Shown: positions 1-8,547 of the stretch, in pieces
How the letters are laid out: each line of letters opens with the position of its first letter
Position numbering within the stretch: the stretch's first letter is position 1
Assembly (NCBI GenBank): GCA_028279545.1
Contig: JANQNN010000047.1
Coordinates: 1-64,000, forward strand
DNA length: 64,000 nucleotides
Direction: 5' to 3'
Origin: Nitrosopumilaceae archaeon
Lineage (GTDB): Archaea > Thermoproteota > Nitrososphaeria > Nitrososphaerales > Nitrosopumilaceae
Program-made: the position numbers and the translations under genes
The notes under the pieces: model-generated
What the model saw: the letters and a program-made list of their open reading frames with translations, nothing else
Database searches by the model: none
What the model was told of the DNA's origin: nothing

Positions 1-480
1 TTCCCGTCCTGTTGTGTAAACATCAGGAGCCGGAATGTCTTTTTGTGGTCCAATAATTTCAGAAATTTTGTATGCAAAACCTCTTGTCAGTCTGTCAAGT
101 TCCGCTTCGCTAATCTTTTCTGTTTTGGGATTTACATAGATTGCACCTTTACCGCCACCAAGTGGAATATCCACTATTGCACATTTCCATGTCATCCAAG
201 ATGAAAGTGCCATAACTTCGCGTTCCATGTATTCTACCCCACCATCGGGATTAAAGTAACGAATTCCTCCTTTGTAAGGACCTCTATCATTGTTATGTTG
301 ACTTCTAAAACCTGTAAAGATTCTGATTTTGCCGTTATCCATTTTTACTGGAATTTTCACCCTCAAAACTTTGTTGGGCATTGCAAGATATTCTCTAATC
401 CCCTTGTCTTTAATTCCTAAAATATCACATGCATCATTTACTTGCTGTGTTGCATTGGCAAACGGATCGGACTTAACCAA
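1..480 (-). CDS. gdhA: Glutamate dehydrogenase, N-terminal 160 residues (runs off window)
   Basis: Glu/Leu/Phe/Val dehydrogenase family: interconverts glutamate and 2-oxoglutarate plus ammonia. Only the N-terminal substrate-binding domain is present, because the gene leaves the window at base 1. The diagnostic stretch RGPYKGGIRY is at residues 66-75, and the lysine motifs TWKCA (K99) and PLGGGKG (K111) match the substrate and catalytic lysines of the family. No ATG fits. I chose TTG at 480 because it yields the expected N-terminus MVKSDPFANA and lies about 29 bp after a TATA-like element, consistent with a leaderless transcript. Cofactor preference cannot be judged without the C-terminal Rossmann domain. 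Confidence 0.95.
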   Translation of the reverse strand, partial: MVKSDPFANATQQVNDACDILGIKDKGIREYLAMPNKVLRVKIPVKMDNGKIRIFTGFRSQHNNDRGPYKGGIRYFNPDGGVEYMEREVMALSSWMTWKCAIVDIPLGGGKGAIYVNPKTEKISEAELDRLTRGFAYKISEIIGPQKDIPAPDVYTTGRE

Positions 481-505
481 GATAGTCGTAACTGTGGAGG
501 ATTGG

Positions 506-513
506 ATTATATG
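506..513 (-). promoter_or_regulatory. TATA-like box of glutamate dehydrogenase gene
   Basis: On the minus strand the sequence CATATAAT is centred about 29 bases before the proposed TTG start at 480. That is the usual distance from an archaeal TATA box to a transcription start, so the mRNA probably begins at or next to the start codon. Confidence 0.55.
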
Positions 514-552
514 TTTTTGGTTGAAAACCTCTGATCGCTATTTTTGGTAATT

Positions 553-939
553 TTAGATGTAAACCTTCTTTCTGTTCATTTTTCTATCTAGCTTATCAAT
601 TGCCTGGTCTAGTGCAAGAATGTTAACCTCTAAAAAGTTAGAAAGGTGATAAAGTGCACCATACTTAACTCCAACTTTTGAAACCATGTTATTTTTCTCA
701 AGAACCTTCATGTGGTGCTGAACAGCCTTGTAATCTAAGTCCAGTTCCAAAGAGACCTGATGTGTGTTTAAGGGCTTTTCAAGTAGAAGCATAATAATTC
801 TTAATCTTGTAAACCCTCCCCTTGTACTTGTAAACAAGTAAAACAAAAGCTTACGAGACTCCTTGTCTGGTTTTCGTTCATCAGAACCTGACTTAGATCT
901 AATTTTCTCTTTAAATTCTAGGAGTTGGTTTGTGCTCAT
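553..939 (-). CDS. Winged-helix (ArsR-like) transcriptional regulator
   Basis: 128-residue protein with one winged helix-turn-helix. Helix 2-turn-recognition helix spans about residues 50-80 (NTHQVSLELDLDYKAVQHHMKVLE), followed by a wing region with KYGALY. The recognition helix sequence DYKAVQHHMKVLE is typical of archaeal ArsR/MarR-like repressors. The C-terminus (about 100-128) is a charged helix that could dimerise. A clear paralogue lies in this window at 29448-29846 with the same core pattern (TR-L/M-RII, P-NT, LDYK-QH-KVLE). It is convergent with nothing and sits just upstream of glutamate dehydrogenase on the same strand, so control of that gene is possible but unproven. Confidence 0.85.
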   Translation of the reverse strand: MSTNQLLEFKEKIRSKSGSDERKPDKESRKLLFYLFTSTRGGFTRLRIIMLLLEKPLNTHQVSLELDLDYKAVQHHMKVLEKNNMVSKVGVKYGALYHLSNFLEVNILALDQAIDKLDRKMNRKKVYI

Positions 940-1064
940 TTTCTCTTCCTTAGTTCAAATATACAATTTGTGCTTAAAACACTATTTCCAAATCTTTTCC
1001 ATATCTGTTCAGATTGGCCCTAGATAATTACCCTTAAATTGACTTAGGAGGGATTCGAATTATC

Positions 1065-1790
1065 ATGATGGCATCACGCGGTTACGACATGACACCTACA
1101 ATGTACTCACCAGATGGCAGAATCTACCAGGTGGAATATGCTATTGAGACTGTAAAGCGTGGAACATTAGCACTTGGAATTACTACCAAAGAAGGCGTCA
1201 TTATGGCAGTAGAAGAAAAACCCAGATCCCTTCAAACAAGCGACCTAACCCAAAAGATCTTTCAAGTTGATTTTCACATTGGAGTAGCAGCTGCAGGGTA
1301 TATTCCCGATGCTAGAGTACAAGTCGATAATGCAAGGCTTTTCTCTCAGGGAAACAAAATGACCTACGATGAATCAGTGGAAGTAGGAACTGTGGCAAAA
1401 CACTTGGCAGACCAGTCTCATCAATTTACTCAGTATTCTGGCGTCCGTCCAAACGGTGTTGCTCTGATTATTGCTGGAGTTGATCAAAAAGGGGAATCAA
1501 TGTATGTTACTGACCCAAGTGGAACCTTTGTCCAGTACGCAGCTGTTGCTATTGGAGCAGGTTCCGAAGATGTAAATTCATTTTTAGAGAATAACTACAA
1601 CGCAGATATGAGTCTTGAGGAAGCCGCGTCACTTGCAATTGCCGCAGTAAACCTAAAGGAAGAGAAAAAGGAAGGGATTACAAATGTAAAGATGGCCAAA
1701 GTTACTACCAAAGATAAGGTCTTTGAAAAAATTTCTGAATCAGAATTAAAAAATTATTCTCAAAATGCATCAAAATTTTCTGCAAAATAA
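1065..1790 (+). CDS. psmA: Proteasome subunit alpha
   Basis: Alpha subunit of the archaeal 20S proteasome; forms the outer rings that gate the proteolytic chamber. The N-terminal gate and H0 helix pattern RGYDMTPTMYSPDGRIYQVEYA at about residues 5-26 is diagnostic, and the protein has the normal length (241 residues). There is no N-terminal catalytic threonine, which excludes a beta subunit. Two consecutive ATGs (1065, 1068) follow a GGAGG stretch at 1047-1052. The first is annotated, but spacing cannot decide between them. The gene is transcribed alone, with the regulator gene divergent from it. Confidence 0.97.
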   Translation: MMASRGYDMTPTMYSPDGRIYQVEYAIETVKRGTLALGITTKEGVIMAVEEKPRSLQTSDLTQKIFQVDFHIGVAAAGYIPDARVQVDNARLFSQGNKMTYDESVEVGTVAKHLADQSHQFTQYSGVRPNGVALIIAGVDQKGESMYVTDPSGTFVQYAAVAIGAGSEDVNSFLENNYNADMSLEEAASLAIAAVNLKEEKKEGITNVKMAKVTTKDKVFEKISESELKNYSQNASKFSAK

Positions 1791-1847
1791 ACCGAAGTTT
1801 TTTAGATTTGCAATTTTTTCCAACATTTGTCACAGGAGATTAACCAA

Positions 1848-2537
1848 ATGGGTTTAGGAAGTTATTGGGGAGAAGTAATAGAAGTACTTCGCGAAATAAT
1901 TCCTGTTTATGATAAAGTAAATTCATACATTTCGCTTGGAAAAGACGTAGAACACAGAAATCGAGGGATTAAGGGAAGGGTTCTTCCAGGAAATAAAATA
2001 CTTGATGCAGGTTCGGGATTTGGAAACATGTCAAAGACAGCTTCCACGCAATGCAATGAAAATATTTCAATTACGCTTTATGATCCATTAGTTCCTATGC
2101 TGAAAAACACTAGCACATATTTTGAAAATATACCTAATTTAGTTAATGGAGTTTTTGAACACATACCCATTAAAGATGAAGAATTTGATGCGGTCCTCTG
2201 TGGATATTCTTTAAGAGACGCAATCAATCTAAAAATAGCAATATCAGAAATTCATAGGATTTTAAAAAAAGGTGGTCGATTCGTAATCGTTGATTTGGGA
2301 AAACCTGATGAGCCATTAATTCGATTTGGAGTATCATTTTACCTCAGAGCAATTCTTCCCATTTTAGCTTTAATCGCAGGAGGAAGATTAGGATTAAAAT
2401 TTGCAACCCTATATGGAACTTACAAAAGGTGGCCTAAAAACAAGAAATTAGAAAGCCTACTGCTTGAGAAATTTTCACGAGTAGAATTTGAGAAAGATCT
2501 TATGGGTGGAGCAATAATGGTTGCAGCGTACAAATGA
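1848..2537 (+). CDS. UbiE/COQ5-like class I SAM methyltransferase
   Basis: SAM-dependent methyltransferase of 229 residues. Motif I is LDAGSGFGNM near residues 51-60, and the post-I acidic position is LYDP. IPIKDEEFDAVLCGYSLRD resembles the UbiE/MenG signature, so quinone-ring methylation (thaumarchaea use menaquinones) is a reasonable but unproven role. A hydrophobic helix follows near residue 165. The reading frame opens at a TTG at 1827, but ATG 1848 is preferred because GGAG at 1834-1837 lies at Shine-Dalgarno distance. The stop overlaps the ATG of the following MFS gene by 4 bases, indicating translational coupling. Confidence 0.85.
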   Translation: MGLGSYWGEVIEVLREIIPVYDKVNSYISLGKDVEHRNRGIKGRVLPGNKILDAGSGFGNMSKTASTQCNENISITLYDPLVPMLKNTSTYFENIPNLVNGVFEHIPIKDEEFDAVLCGYSLRDAINLKIAISEIHRILKKGGRFVIVDLGKPDEPLIRFGVSFYLRAILPILALIAGGRLGLKFATLYGTYKRWPKNKKLESLLLEKFSRVEFEKDLMGGAIMVAAYK

Positions 2538-3691
2538 ATAGAATTCTAATACTGGTAAATCTAACTGGTCTGATAATTGGAATATCCTATGGCCTTCATG
2601 GTCCCTTACTTCCAATCTTTGCAAAAAATGTAATTGGAGCCTCTTATTCTGAGCTGGGCCTTATCGGTCTGGCAAATTTTATTCCATACATGTTTATCCC
2701 CATTTTTGTTGGTATCTTACTTGACAGGTTTAACAATGGATATCTTTTATCACTTGGTGTAGTTATAAACTCTGCATCAATCTATCTTCTATCAATTGCA
2801 CATTCGGTTCCTGAAATAATGAGTTTTAGAATTATGACAGGAGTTGCACATGCTTTTTTTTGGCCCCCGTGTGAATCAATTATTTCAAGAGAAAGTACCG
2901 AGAAAAACAGGGTAAAAAATATCTCGTGGTTTACAATGTTTTTTGTTTTGGGATTTATGATTGGACCCCTCTTAGGGACAGTTTTCCTCGAGAATCTTGA
3001 CCTTAGCTACAGAATTCTATTTCAGGTTACTGCTTTTATCTTAGCAACCTCACTTGTGGCATCACTGTTAGTTTCAAGACGAGGAAAAAAAGAGCATCAT
3101 GAGAGATTTTCATTTTCCTCTCTTAAGGAGATGAAAAAATTTCCTGAAGTCATAATACTTTTAATTTTTTGCACATCTTCGTTTGGGATAATACTTTCAA
3201 TTTATCCTGCATTTTTAAATGATAAAGGAATGTCTGACACTGACATTTTACTTTTGTATTTTGCATTTGGTGTATCACGTGTAATTTCCCTGGCACTTGC
3301 AGGTAAATTATCAAGGAAAACAAGCCAGACTTTGATTTCTGCAACACTTTCAGTTACCATAGGACTAGCCCTTTCAGTAGTTTCTGATTCGATTATTGTA
3401 TTTGGTGTTGCCTTAGTTCTAATGGGCTTTGGATTTAGCATATTTTTCCCGTTAACTTTGGAGATTATTTTGAGTAAAACAAGAAAAGGAATTTCAGGTA
3501 AGATAATTGGTGCCTATGAAACAGTTTTTGGAATTGGATGGGCAATTGGTCCAACCCTTGGAGGGCCTATCACCCAGGCTTTTGGAGCCGACGCCCCATA
3601 CATTGCGTTTTTTGTAATTGGAATAGGAGTAACGGTTCTTGCAGTAATATACAGAAATAGACTCGAACCACGCAGGTTACAACAAATTTGA
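2534..3691 (+). CDS. Major facilitator superfamily transporter
   Basis: 385-residue polytopic membrane protein with about twelve hydrophobic segments in two halves, as in MFS carriers. The loop after helix 2 reads GILLDRFNNGYL, matching the MFS motif G-x-x-x-D-R-x-x-x. A basic central loop (SRRGKKEHHERFS) separates the halves. The substrate is not predictable. Because it is coupled by a 4-base overlap to the methyltransferase upstream, the two may act on the same lipid-like or quinone-like molecule; this is inference only. Confidence 0.9.
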   Translation: MNRILILVNLTGLIIGISYGLHGPLLPIFAKNVIGASYSELGLIGLANFIPYMFIPIFVGILLDRFNNGYLLSLGVVINSASIYLLSIAHSVPEIMSFRIMTGVAHAFFWPPCESIISRESTEKNRVKNISWFTMFFVLGFMIGPLLGTVFLENLDLSYRILFQVTAFILATSLVASLLVSRRGKKEHHERFSFSSLKEMKKFPEVIILLIFCTSSFGIILSIYPAFLNDKGMSDTDILLLYFAFGVSRVISLALAGKLSRKTSQTLISATLSVTIGLALSVVSDSIIVFGVALVLMGFGFSIFFPLTLEIILSKTRKGISGKIIGAYETVFGIGWAIGPTLGGPITQAFGADAPYIAFFVIGIGVTVLAVIYRNRLEPRRLQQI

Positions 3692-3762
3692 TTTGCATTT
3701 AAGGTAGAATTGTATTTTTTAAAAAACATTAGGTTTAATTTAAAATGAAATAATTTGAAAAT

Positions 3763-4203
3763 GTGTTTGGATATTTCCTGAACATTCTTGGCGGAGAATG
3801 GATGATAATTATTTTTGTGGCATTAATTTTGTTTTTAGGTTCGGGGCAACTTCCCGGGGCAGCAAAAAAGCTTGGAAAGGTTGTAAGTGAATACAACAAA
3901 GCCAAAACAGATGTTCAAAATCAGATAAAGGAAGTTTCAAATGAAAAAATGAACATAACAGGTCCGGTAGAAAGCTCTAGAGAAAGAAATGAAATAATTG
4001 CAAAATCTATTGGAATTGAATCCGAAGGCCTAACAGATGAGGAACTTCAAAATTTAATTGATGGTAGAATGAATCAAAAAAAAGAAGAGAATTTGGATGA
4101 TCCTCTAAAAGAAAGAGACGATACAAAAAATAAAAAAACAGATGAGAATTTGGATGATCCTCTAAAAGAAAGAGACGAAACTAAAAATAAAAAATCCAAG
4201 TAA
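3763..4203 (+). CDS. tatA: Sec-independent protein translocase TatA/B-like protein
   Basis: TatA/Hcf106 family: a short N-terminal transmembrane helix (about residues 13-28) followed by an amphipathic helix with the pattern LPGAAKKLGKVVSEYNKA. FLGSGQLP matches the FG-x-x-x-LP hinge of the family. It would act with TatC in export of folded proteins; no tatC is in the window. The C-terminal half is an unusually long, highly charged tail. It ends in two near-identical 19-residue units, ENLDDPLKERD followed by a lysine-rich stretch. The start is GTG at 3763; no ATG gives the complete helix. Confidence 0.85.
   Translation: MFGYFLNILGGEWMIIIFVALILFLGSGQLPGAAKKLGKVVSEYNKAKTDVQNQIKEVSNEKMNITGPVESSRERNEIIAKSIGIESEGLTDEELQNLIDGRMNQKKEENLDDPLKERDDTKNKKTDENLDDPLKERDETKNKKSK
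4087..4200 (+). repeat. Tandem 57-bp repeat in the tatA-like gene
   Basis: Two adjacent in-frame units of 57 bp (4087-4143 and 4144-4200). The first 36 or so bases are identical and the A-rich ends differ slightly. Each encodes ENLDDPLKERD plus a lysine-rich linker, forming the acidic/basic tail of the protein. This looks like a recent in-frame duplication. Confidence 0.9.
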
Positions 4204-4204
4204 A

Positions 4205-4981
4205 TTAATTTGATTTTTTTATTCGATAAATATTCTGGTCAAGTCGTTTTTTTGCAAATTTATAATAATCTGGAACAATCTCAAATCCAACAAATTGTCT
4301 ACCCAATGACTTGCTAATTACAGCTACTTGTCCGGATCCCAAAAACGGATCTAAAACTATATCTTTTTTCTTACTAGAATACTCTAATAATTTTTTAATT
4401 AATTCTGAAGGAAGTTTTGTTGGAGTTTTTTCGTCGCCTGTCCAGTATTCCCGATTAATTTCCCATACATCTTCTTTATCCTTGTAATGCAAACTTCTAC
4501 CTTTTTCATTTTTATCTTCTTTTTTGAATCTTGAAAAAGGAAAAAATCTTCTTGCTTTTTCATCTTTACAAACATAAAGACAATGATAATGGGATGTTAC
4601 GAATTTTTTTTTCGTTACGACACCAAATTGGTATTTCCATATAATGTGGTTTACTGTGATAAAACCTACATCATCAATTGCCTGTAGAATATCTTTAAGA
4701 TTGTTCCAACCCGAAAAAACGTACATACTGCCTGATTTTTTTAAAATACGGTATACTTCACTCATCCATCCAAAAGTAAAATCATAGTAATTTTGGGGAT
4801 TTATTTCATTATATCCCGAAATTACCCTTGAAGAAATACGATTATAATTTGCCTTTTTTGCCTTAAAATTTATCGCAAAAGGAGGATCTGTTATCACCAA
4901 ATCAATTTTATTTTTGGCAATAGATTTCATTCCCTCAATACAATTTACATTGTAAATTTGATTAAATTCAATTTTCTTCAA
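4205..4981 (-). CDS. Site-specific DNA methyltransferase (N4-C/N6-A type), orphan
   Basis: 258-residue beta-class amino-methyltransferase. The catalytic motif IV comes first (VITDPPFAINF, near residue 30). The SAM-binding motif I comes near the C-terminus (LDPFLGSGQVAV, about residue 213), followed by GRQFVGFEI. This order defines the beta group of N6-adenine/N4-cytosine methylases. No restriction endonuclease or specificity subunit lies nearby, so it is probably a solitary, possibly epigenetic, methylase. DPPF rather than DPPY or SPPY does not settle the target base. It is convergent with the tatA-like gene, one base apart. Confidence 0.88.
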   Translation of the reverse strand: MKKIEFNQIYNVNCIEGMKSIAKNKIDLVITDPPFAINFKAKKANYNRISSRVISGYNEINPQNYYDFTFGWMSEVYRILKKSGSMYVFSGWNNLKDILQAIDDVGFITVNHIIWKYQFGVVTKKKFVTSHYHCLYVCKDEKARRFFPFSRFKKEDKNEKGRSLHYKDKEDVWEINREYWTGDEKTPTKLPSELIKKLLEYSSKKKDIVLDPFLGSGQVAVISKSLGRQFVGFEIVPDYYKFAKKRLDQNIYRIKKSN

Positions 4982-5086
4982 TTTTAAAATTCAAATTTGG
5001 TCACCATCTTAATAATGTCGTGAAACCACTAATTAAAAACAATCAAAAAATAAATCTCTAACCTAAATCAAATGATTTGAGAATAA

Positions 5087-7597
5087 ATGAAATTTTCGTG
5101 TCCTAAATGTAAATCTAAAATTGAAATTCAAAAGACATTTAACAAAAAAATGCACATCCTTTGCAGTACTTGCAGGATTGAAGATCTTTTAGAATTTTCA
5201 AAAAACCATGACGAGGTATTTTTGGAATTTTTATCTAGATATGATAAAGGTCTTGTTTCAGAAAAAGGAATCTCTGAAAATCTAAAAGAGGAAGGAATTG
5301 TTAGAGATGAAAATGAAATTAGGAAAATGATTGGAAAAAATCAACCTGATGAAATAACTGAAACTGTATTATTCTCAAAAAGGGATTTTATTTCTCAGTA
5401 CAAGATTTTAAAACATCCTCCCCCAATAATGGGCTGTAGTGTAGAGAAGATTGGGTTAGAAGATGAGACTGCAAAATTTCTAAAAAAAAATCAAATTAAA
5501 AATTTTTACAAATTTCAAGAAGAAGCAATTAAAGAGATTACTTTTGGAGAAAATGTAATAATTGAGGCCCCTACGGCATCAGGAAAAACTGAGGCATTCT
5601 TGATTCCCGTAATTCAAAAGATAAAAAATACTGAAACAGAGGGAAACGTTTTTGCAGTATTTGTTTATCCTACCAAAGCCTTAGCAAGGGATCAATATCC
5701 AAAGATTCAAAACTTTGCTGAAAAGGTTGGAATTGAAGTTAAGGTATTTGATGGAGACACAAATCAAAATGACCGTAGAGATATTTTAGATAAACCTCCT
5801 CAAATCATAATTACAAATTTTGATGTTATCCATTTTCATTTATGGCATCAAACAAAATTTTCCTCGCTTTTGACTACTGTAAAAATATTGATAGTTGATG
5901 AAGCACATGTTTATTCAGGGATTTTTGGCTCAAATGTGCATTATATTATCAAGAGATTAAAAAGAATAGCCTCAAATAAAATCCAATTTGTGGCAGCATC
6001 TGCAACCTTGGAAGACGCAAAACAATTTTGCGAAAAACTATTTGATGTAAAAATGAAGATAATACATGGGTCTGGAAAAAAAGGGGAAACAGATTTTGTT
6101 ATGTTGTTTCCATCCTTAAGGACTCAAAGAGCTCTAATGGTAGATTTGACAAAAAAATTAACTGAAAAAAATCATAAAACAATGGTATTTAGTAATTCAC
6201 ATTTAAATTCAGAACTCTTGGCAATCCAAGCAAAAAAACAAAGAGTGAATATCAAAGTACACAGAGCTGGACTAATGGCAAATTATCGTAAATCAGTAGA
6301 AAATCAATTCAAAGGAGATTCCCTGCAAGCAATATCTTGTACTCCAACCTTAGAGCTTGGGATTGATGTAGGAAATGTTGATGGAGTAATATCCTCTACT
6401 ATTCCAGTTAATCGATTAATTCAAAGAATAGGAAGAGCTGCAAGGAAAGGGCAAAGAGGATATGCATTTTTAGCATTAGGAAATGATCCAATATCACAAT
6501 ACTACAAAAACCATCCAGATGATTATTTTGAAGATGTAGAAAGAAAATACATTGATCCCAAAAATCCCTTTGTTGAAGAATTTCAAGTTTTATCAATGGC
6601 ATGTGATAAACCAATTTCCAAACATGAATTAAAAGAGCATAAAGAAATTATCAGACATCATTTAGCACAAGAGAATCTAAAAATGGAAAATAATCGAATG
6701 ATTCCAAATTTTGAAAAAATAAATTCTACGTTAAATGATTACAGTATACGAGGAATTGGGAAATCCATTGATATTTTCTTAAACGACCGAAAGGTAGGAG
6801 ATAGAATTCTACCCATTGCACTTGAGGAACTTCATAAAGATGCGATCTATTTTTTGGCAGGAACCAGATATAGAGTAAAAGAACTTGGATACCCAAAAAA
6901 GAAATATGCAAAAATTGAAAGAATTTCAAAGGACTATCCATACTATACCAAAGCCCTCACAGAGGAGTGGCCAACGATTGAAGAAGTATTTGAGCAACGA
7001 CAAGTTTTAGGTATGAAAGTTGCTTTTTGTAAATTGCACATCAAAAAACAAGTCTACGGATATGTGAATATTGAGTTAGGTCAGGAGGTTACTCAAGGAG
7101 AAAAGGTCTTACTTGATGAGCCTTTAGACTATGATTTTATTACAAAAGGAATAGTTTTTCATGCACCAAGACCACTAAAAGAGATTCAGGAGGCAGATGA
7201 TGAAGACTATGTTGAAGCAAGTGGATACCACGCCACTGAACATGTGGTAATTGAAGGAAGTAATATGATTACTGGAGGGGTCTCACAAGACCTTGGTGGA
7301 ATTTCCCTTGGTACATCTGGTTTAATTTTCATTTATGATGGAGCAATTGGTGGAAATGGGGCAAGTAAAGCACTTTATGACAGATTTGAAAAAGCTTTGG
7401 AACGAGGGATGTATATCATTAAAGAATGTCCCTGTAAAAATGAATCTGGTTGTCCTCGTTGCACTTTTTCATATCGATGCGGAAATAACAATGAATATCT
7501 TCACAAAAATTCGTCTTTAGAAATTCTGCAACGAATAAACTCTGGGGAAAAAACTGAATTAGTAGATCCTACAGAAGGCGATAGGCCATTAGTATAA
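5087..7597 (+). CDS. DEAD/H-box helicase with DUF1998 domain (MrfA/Hrq1-like)
   Basis: 836-residue superfamily 2 helicase. An N-terminal zinc finger has CPKC and CSTC (residues 5-29). The Q-like and Walker A motif APTASGKT is at about 161-168, DEAH near 271 (VDEAHVYSG), SAT near 307 and motif VI QRIGRAARKGQRG near 450. The C-terminal DUF1998/MZB module ends in a four-cysteine cluster, CPC-x5-CPRC-x6-C. This layout is that of bacterial MrfA/YprA and eukaryotic Hrq1, 3'-5' DNA helicases linked to crosslink and mitomycin damage repair. Normal length and intact motifs suggest an active enzyme. It stands alone between the DNA methylase and an SDR gene. Confidence 0.92.
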   Translation: MKFSCPKCKSKIEIQKTFNKKMHILCSTCRIEDLLEFSKNHDEVFLEFLSRYDKGLVSEKGISENLKEEGIVRDENEIRKMIGKNQPDEITETVLFSKRDFISQYKILKHPPPIMGCSVEKIGLEDETAKFLKKNQIKNFYKFQEEAIKEITFGENVIIEAPTASGKTEAFLIPVIQKIKNTETEGNVFAVFVYPTKALARDQYPKIQNFAEKVGIEVKVFDGDTNQNDRRDILDKPPQIIITNFDVIHFHLWHQTKFSSLLTTVKILIVDEAHVYSGIFGSNVHYIIKRLKRIASNKIQFVAASATLEDAKQFCEKLFDVKMKIIHGSGKKGETDFVMLFPSLRTQRALMVDLTKKLTEKNHKTMVFSNSHLNSELLAIQAKKQRVNIKVHRAGLMANYRKSVENQFKGDSLQAISCTPTLELGIDVGNVDGVISSTIPVNRLIQRIGRAARKGQRGYAFLALGNDPISQYYKNHPDDYFEDVERKYIDPKNPFVEEFQVLSMACDKPISKHELKEHKEIIRHHLAQENLKMENNRMIPNFEKINSTLNDYSIRGIGKSIDIFLNDRKVGDRILPIALEELHKDAIYFLAGTRYRVKELGYPKKKYAKIERISKDYPYYTKALTEEWPTIEEVFEQRQVLGMKVAFCKLHIKKQVYGYVNIELGQEVTQGEKVLLDEPLDYDFITKGIVFHAPRPLKEIQEADDEDYVEASGYHATEHVVIEGSNMITGGVSQDLGGISLGTSGLIFIYDGAIGGNGASKALYDRFEKALERGMYIIKECPCKNESGCPRCTFSYRCGNNNEYLHKNSSLEILQRINSGEKTELVDPTEGDRPLV

Positions 7598-7639
7598 CAA
7601 ATCAACATGGGATAAATATAACAAATTATTACCATCCCT

Positions 7640-8470
7640 ATGGACAAAGTTGCACTTGTTACTGGCAGTTCATCAGGAATAGGATATGAAACGGCTCTAG
7701 CACTTGCGAGAGATGGATATCACACTTTTGCAAGTATGAGAGATACAACAAAGGGCCAAGACTTGACTAATACAGCAAGAAAGGAAAATCTCTCAATTAG
7801 TGTTATTGAGCTTGATGTAGATAAAGAAGAATCAATTGTTGAGGCAATAAAAAAAATAATGTCTGAAAAAAACAGAATTGATCTTCTTGTAAACAATGCA
7901 GGATATGGTCAGTTCGGATGCACTGAAGATGTATCTATTGAGGATTTTAGAAAACAATTTGATACCAATTTTTTTAGCATTGTAAGAATTATTCAAGAGA
8001 TTGCGCCAATCATGAGAAAACAAAACTCTGGAATTATTGTAAATATTAGTTCAGTAGTTGGAAGGATGGGTCTTCCAGGATCTACTGCTTATATTAGCTC
8101 TAAATTTGCACTTGAGGGGTTAAGTGAATGTTTGCGATATGAGCTTGGAATGTTTGGAATAAAGACCACTGTGATTGAACCTGGAGTCATTAAAACAAAA
8201 TTTTTTGAGTCGATGAAAATACCCCAATCAAAAGAGGATCCAAAATACAAAAAATTAACCGATAATATGCTTTCAGGCCTTAAAATGATGGTTGAGATGG
8301 GAACTTCGCCCTCTCAGGTTGCTGATGCAGTAATAAAGTCAATTCATGATAAGGAGATTTTACCACGATATGTAGTGGGAACAGATGCGGCAATGTTTAT
8401 GGAGGCAAAAAACTCAAAATCAGACCTTGAATTTGAAAAATATATGTCAAAAGAACTTTTTCCAGCCTGA
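7640..8470 (+). CDS. Short-chain dehydrogenase/reductase
   Basis: 276-residue classical SDR. The cofactor-binding motif TGSSSGIG is at residues 8-15, LVNNAGYG near 84-91, catalytic Ser in ISSVVGR near 138, and YISSK near 153-157. FASMRD at the end of beta-2 suggests an arginine contacting the NADP phosphate. The C-terminal extension is longer than the 250-residue core, as in the retinol/hydroxysteroid-like 'classical' group. The natural substrate is unknown. The start is ATG 7640, shortly after the helicase gene stop. Confidence 0.92.
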   Translation: MDKVALVTGSSSGIGYETALALARDGYHTFASMRDTTKGQDLTNTARKENLSISVIELDVDKEESIVEAIKKIMSEKNRIDLLVNNAGYGQFGCTEDVSIEDFRKQFDTNFFSIVRIIQEIAPIMRKQNSGIIVNISSVVGRMGLPGSTAYISSKFALEGLSECLRYELGMFGIKTTVIEPGVIKTKFFESMKIPQSKEDPKYKKLTDNMLSGLKMMVEMGTSPSQVADAVIKSIHDKEILPRYVVGTDAAMFMEAKNSKSDLEFEKYMSKELFPA

Positions 8471-8547
8471 AAATATTACTACGTTAAATTGATATACACA
8501 TAGAATATCATTTTTGTCAAAGTCCGCAATTTTAAGAATGATGATAA

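Noticed and set aside
329-550. 73-residue plus-strand ORF
   Set aside because: Antisense to the start and promoter of glutamate dehydrogenase; composition is not protein-like.
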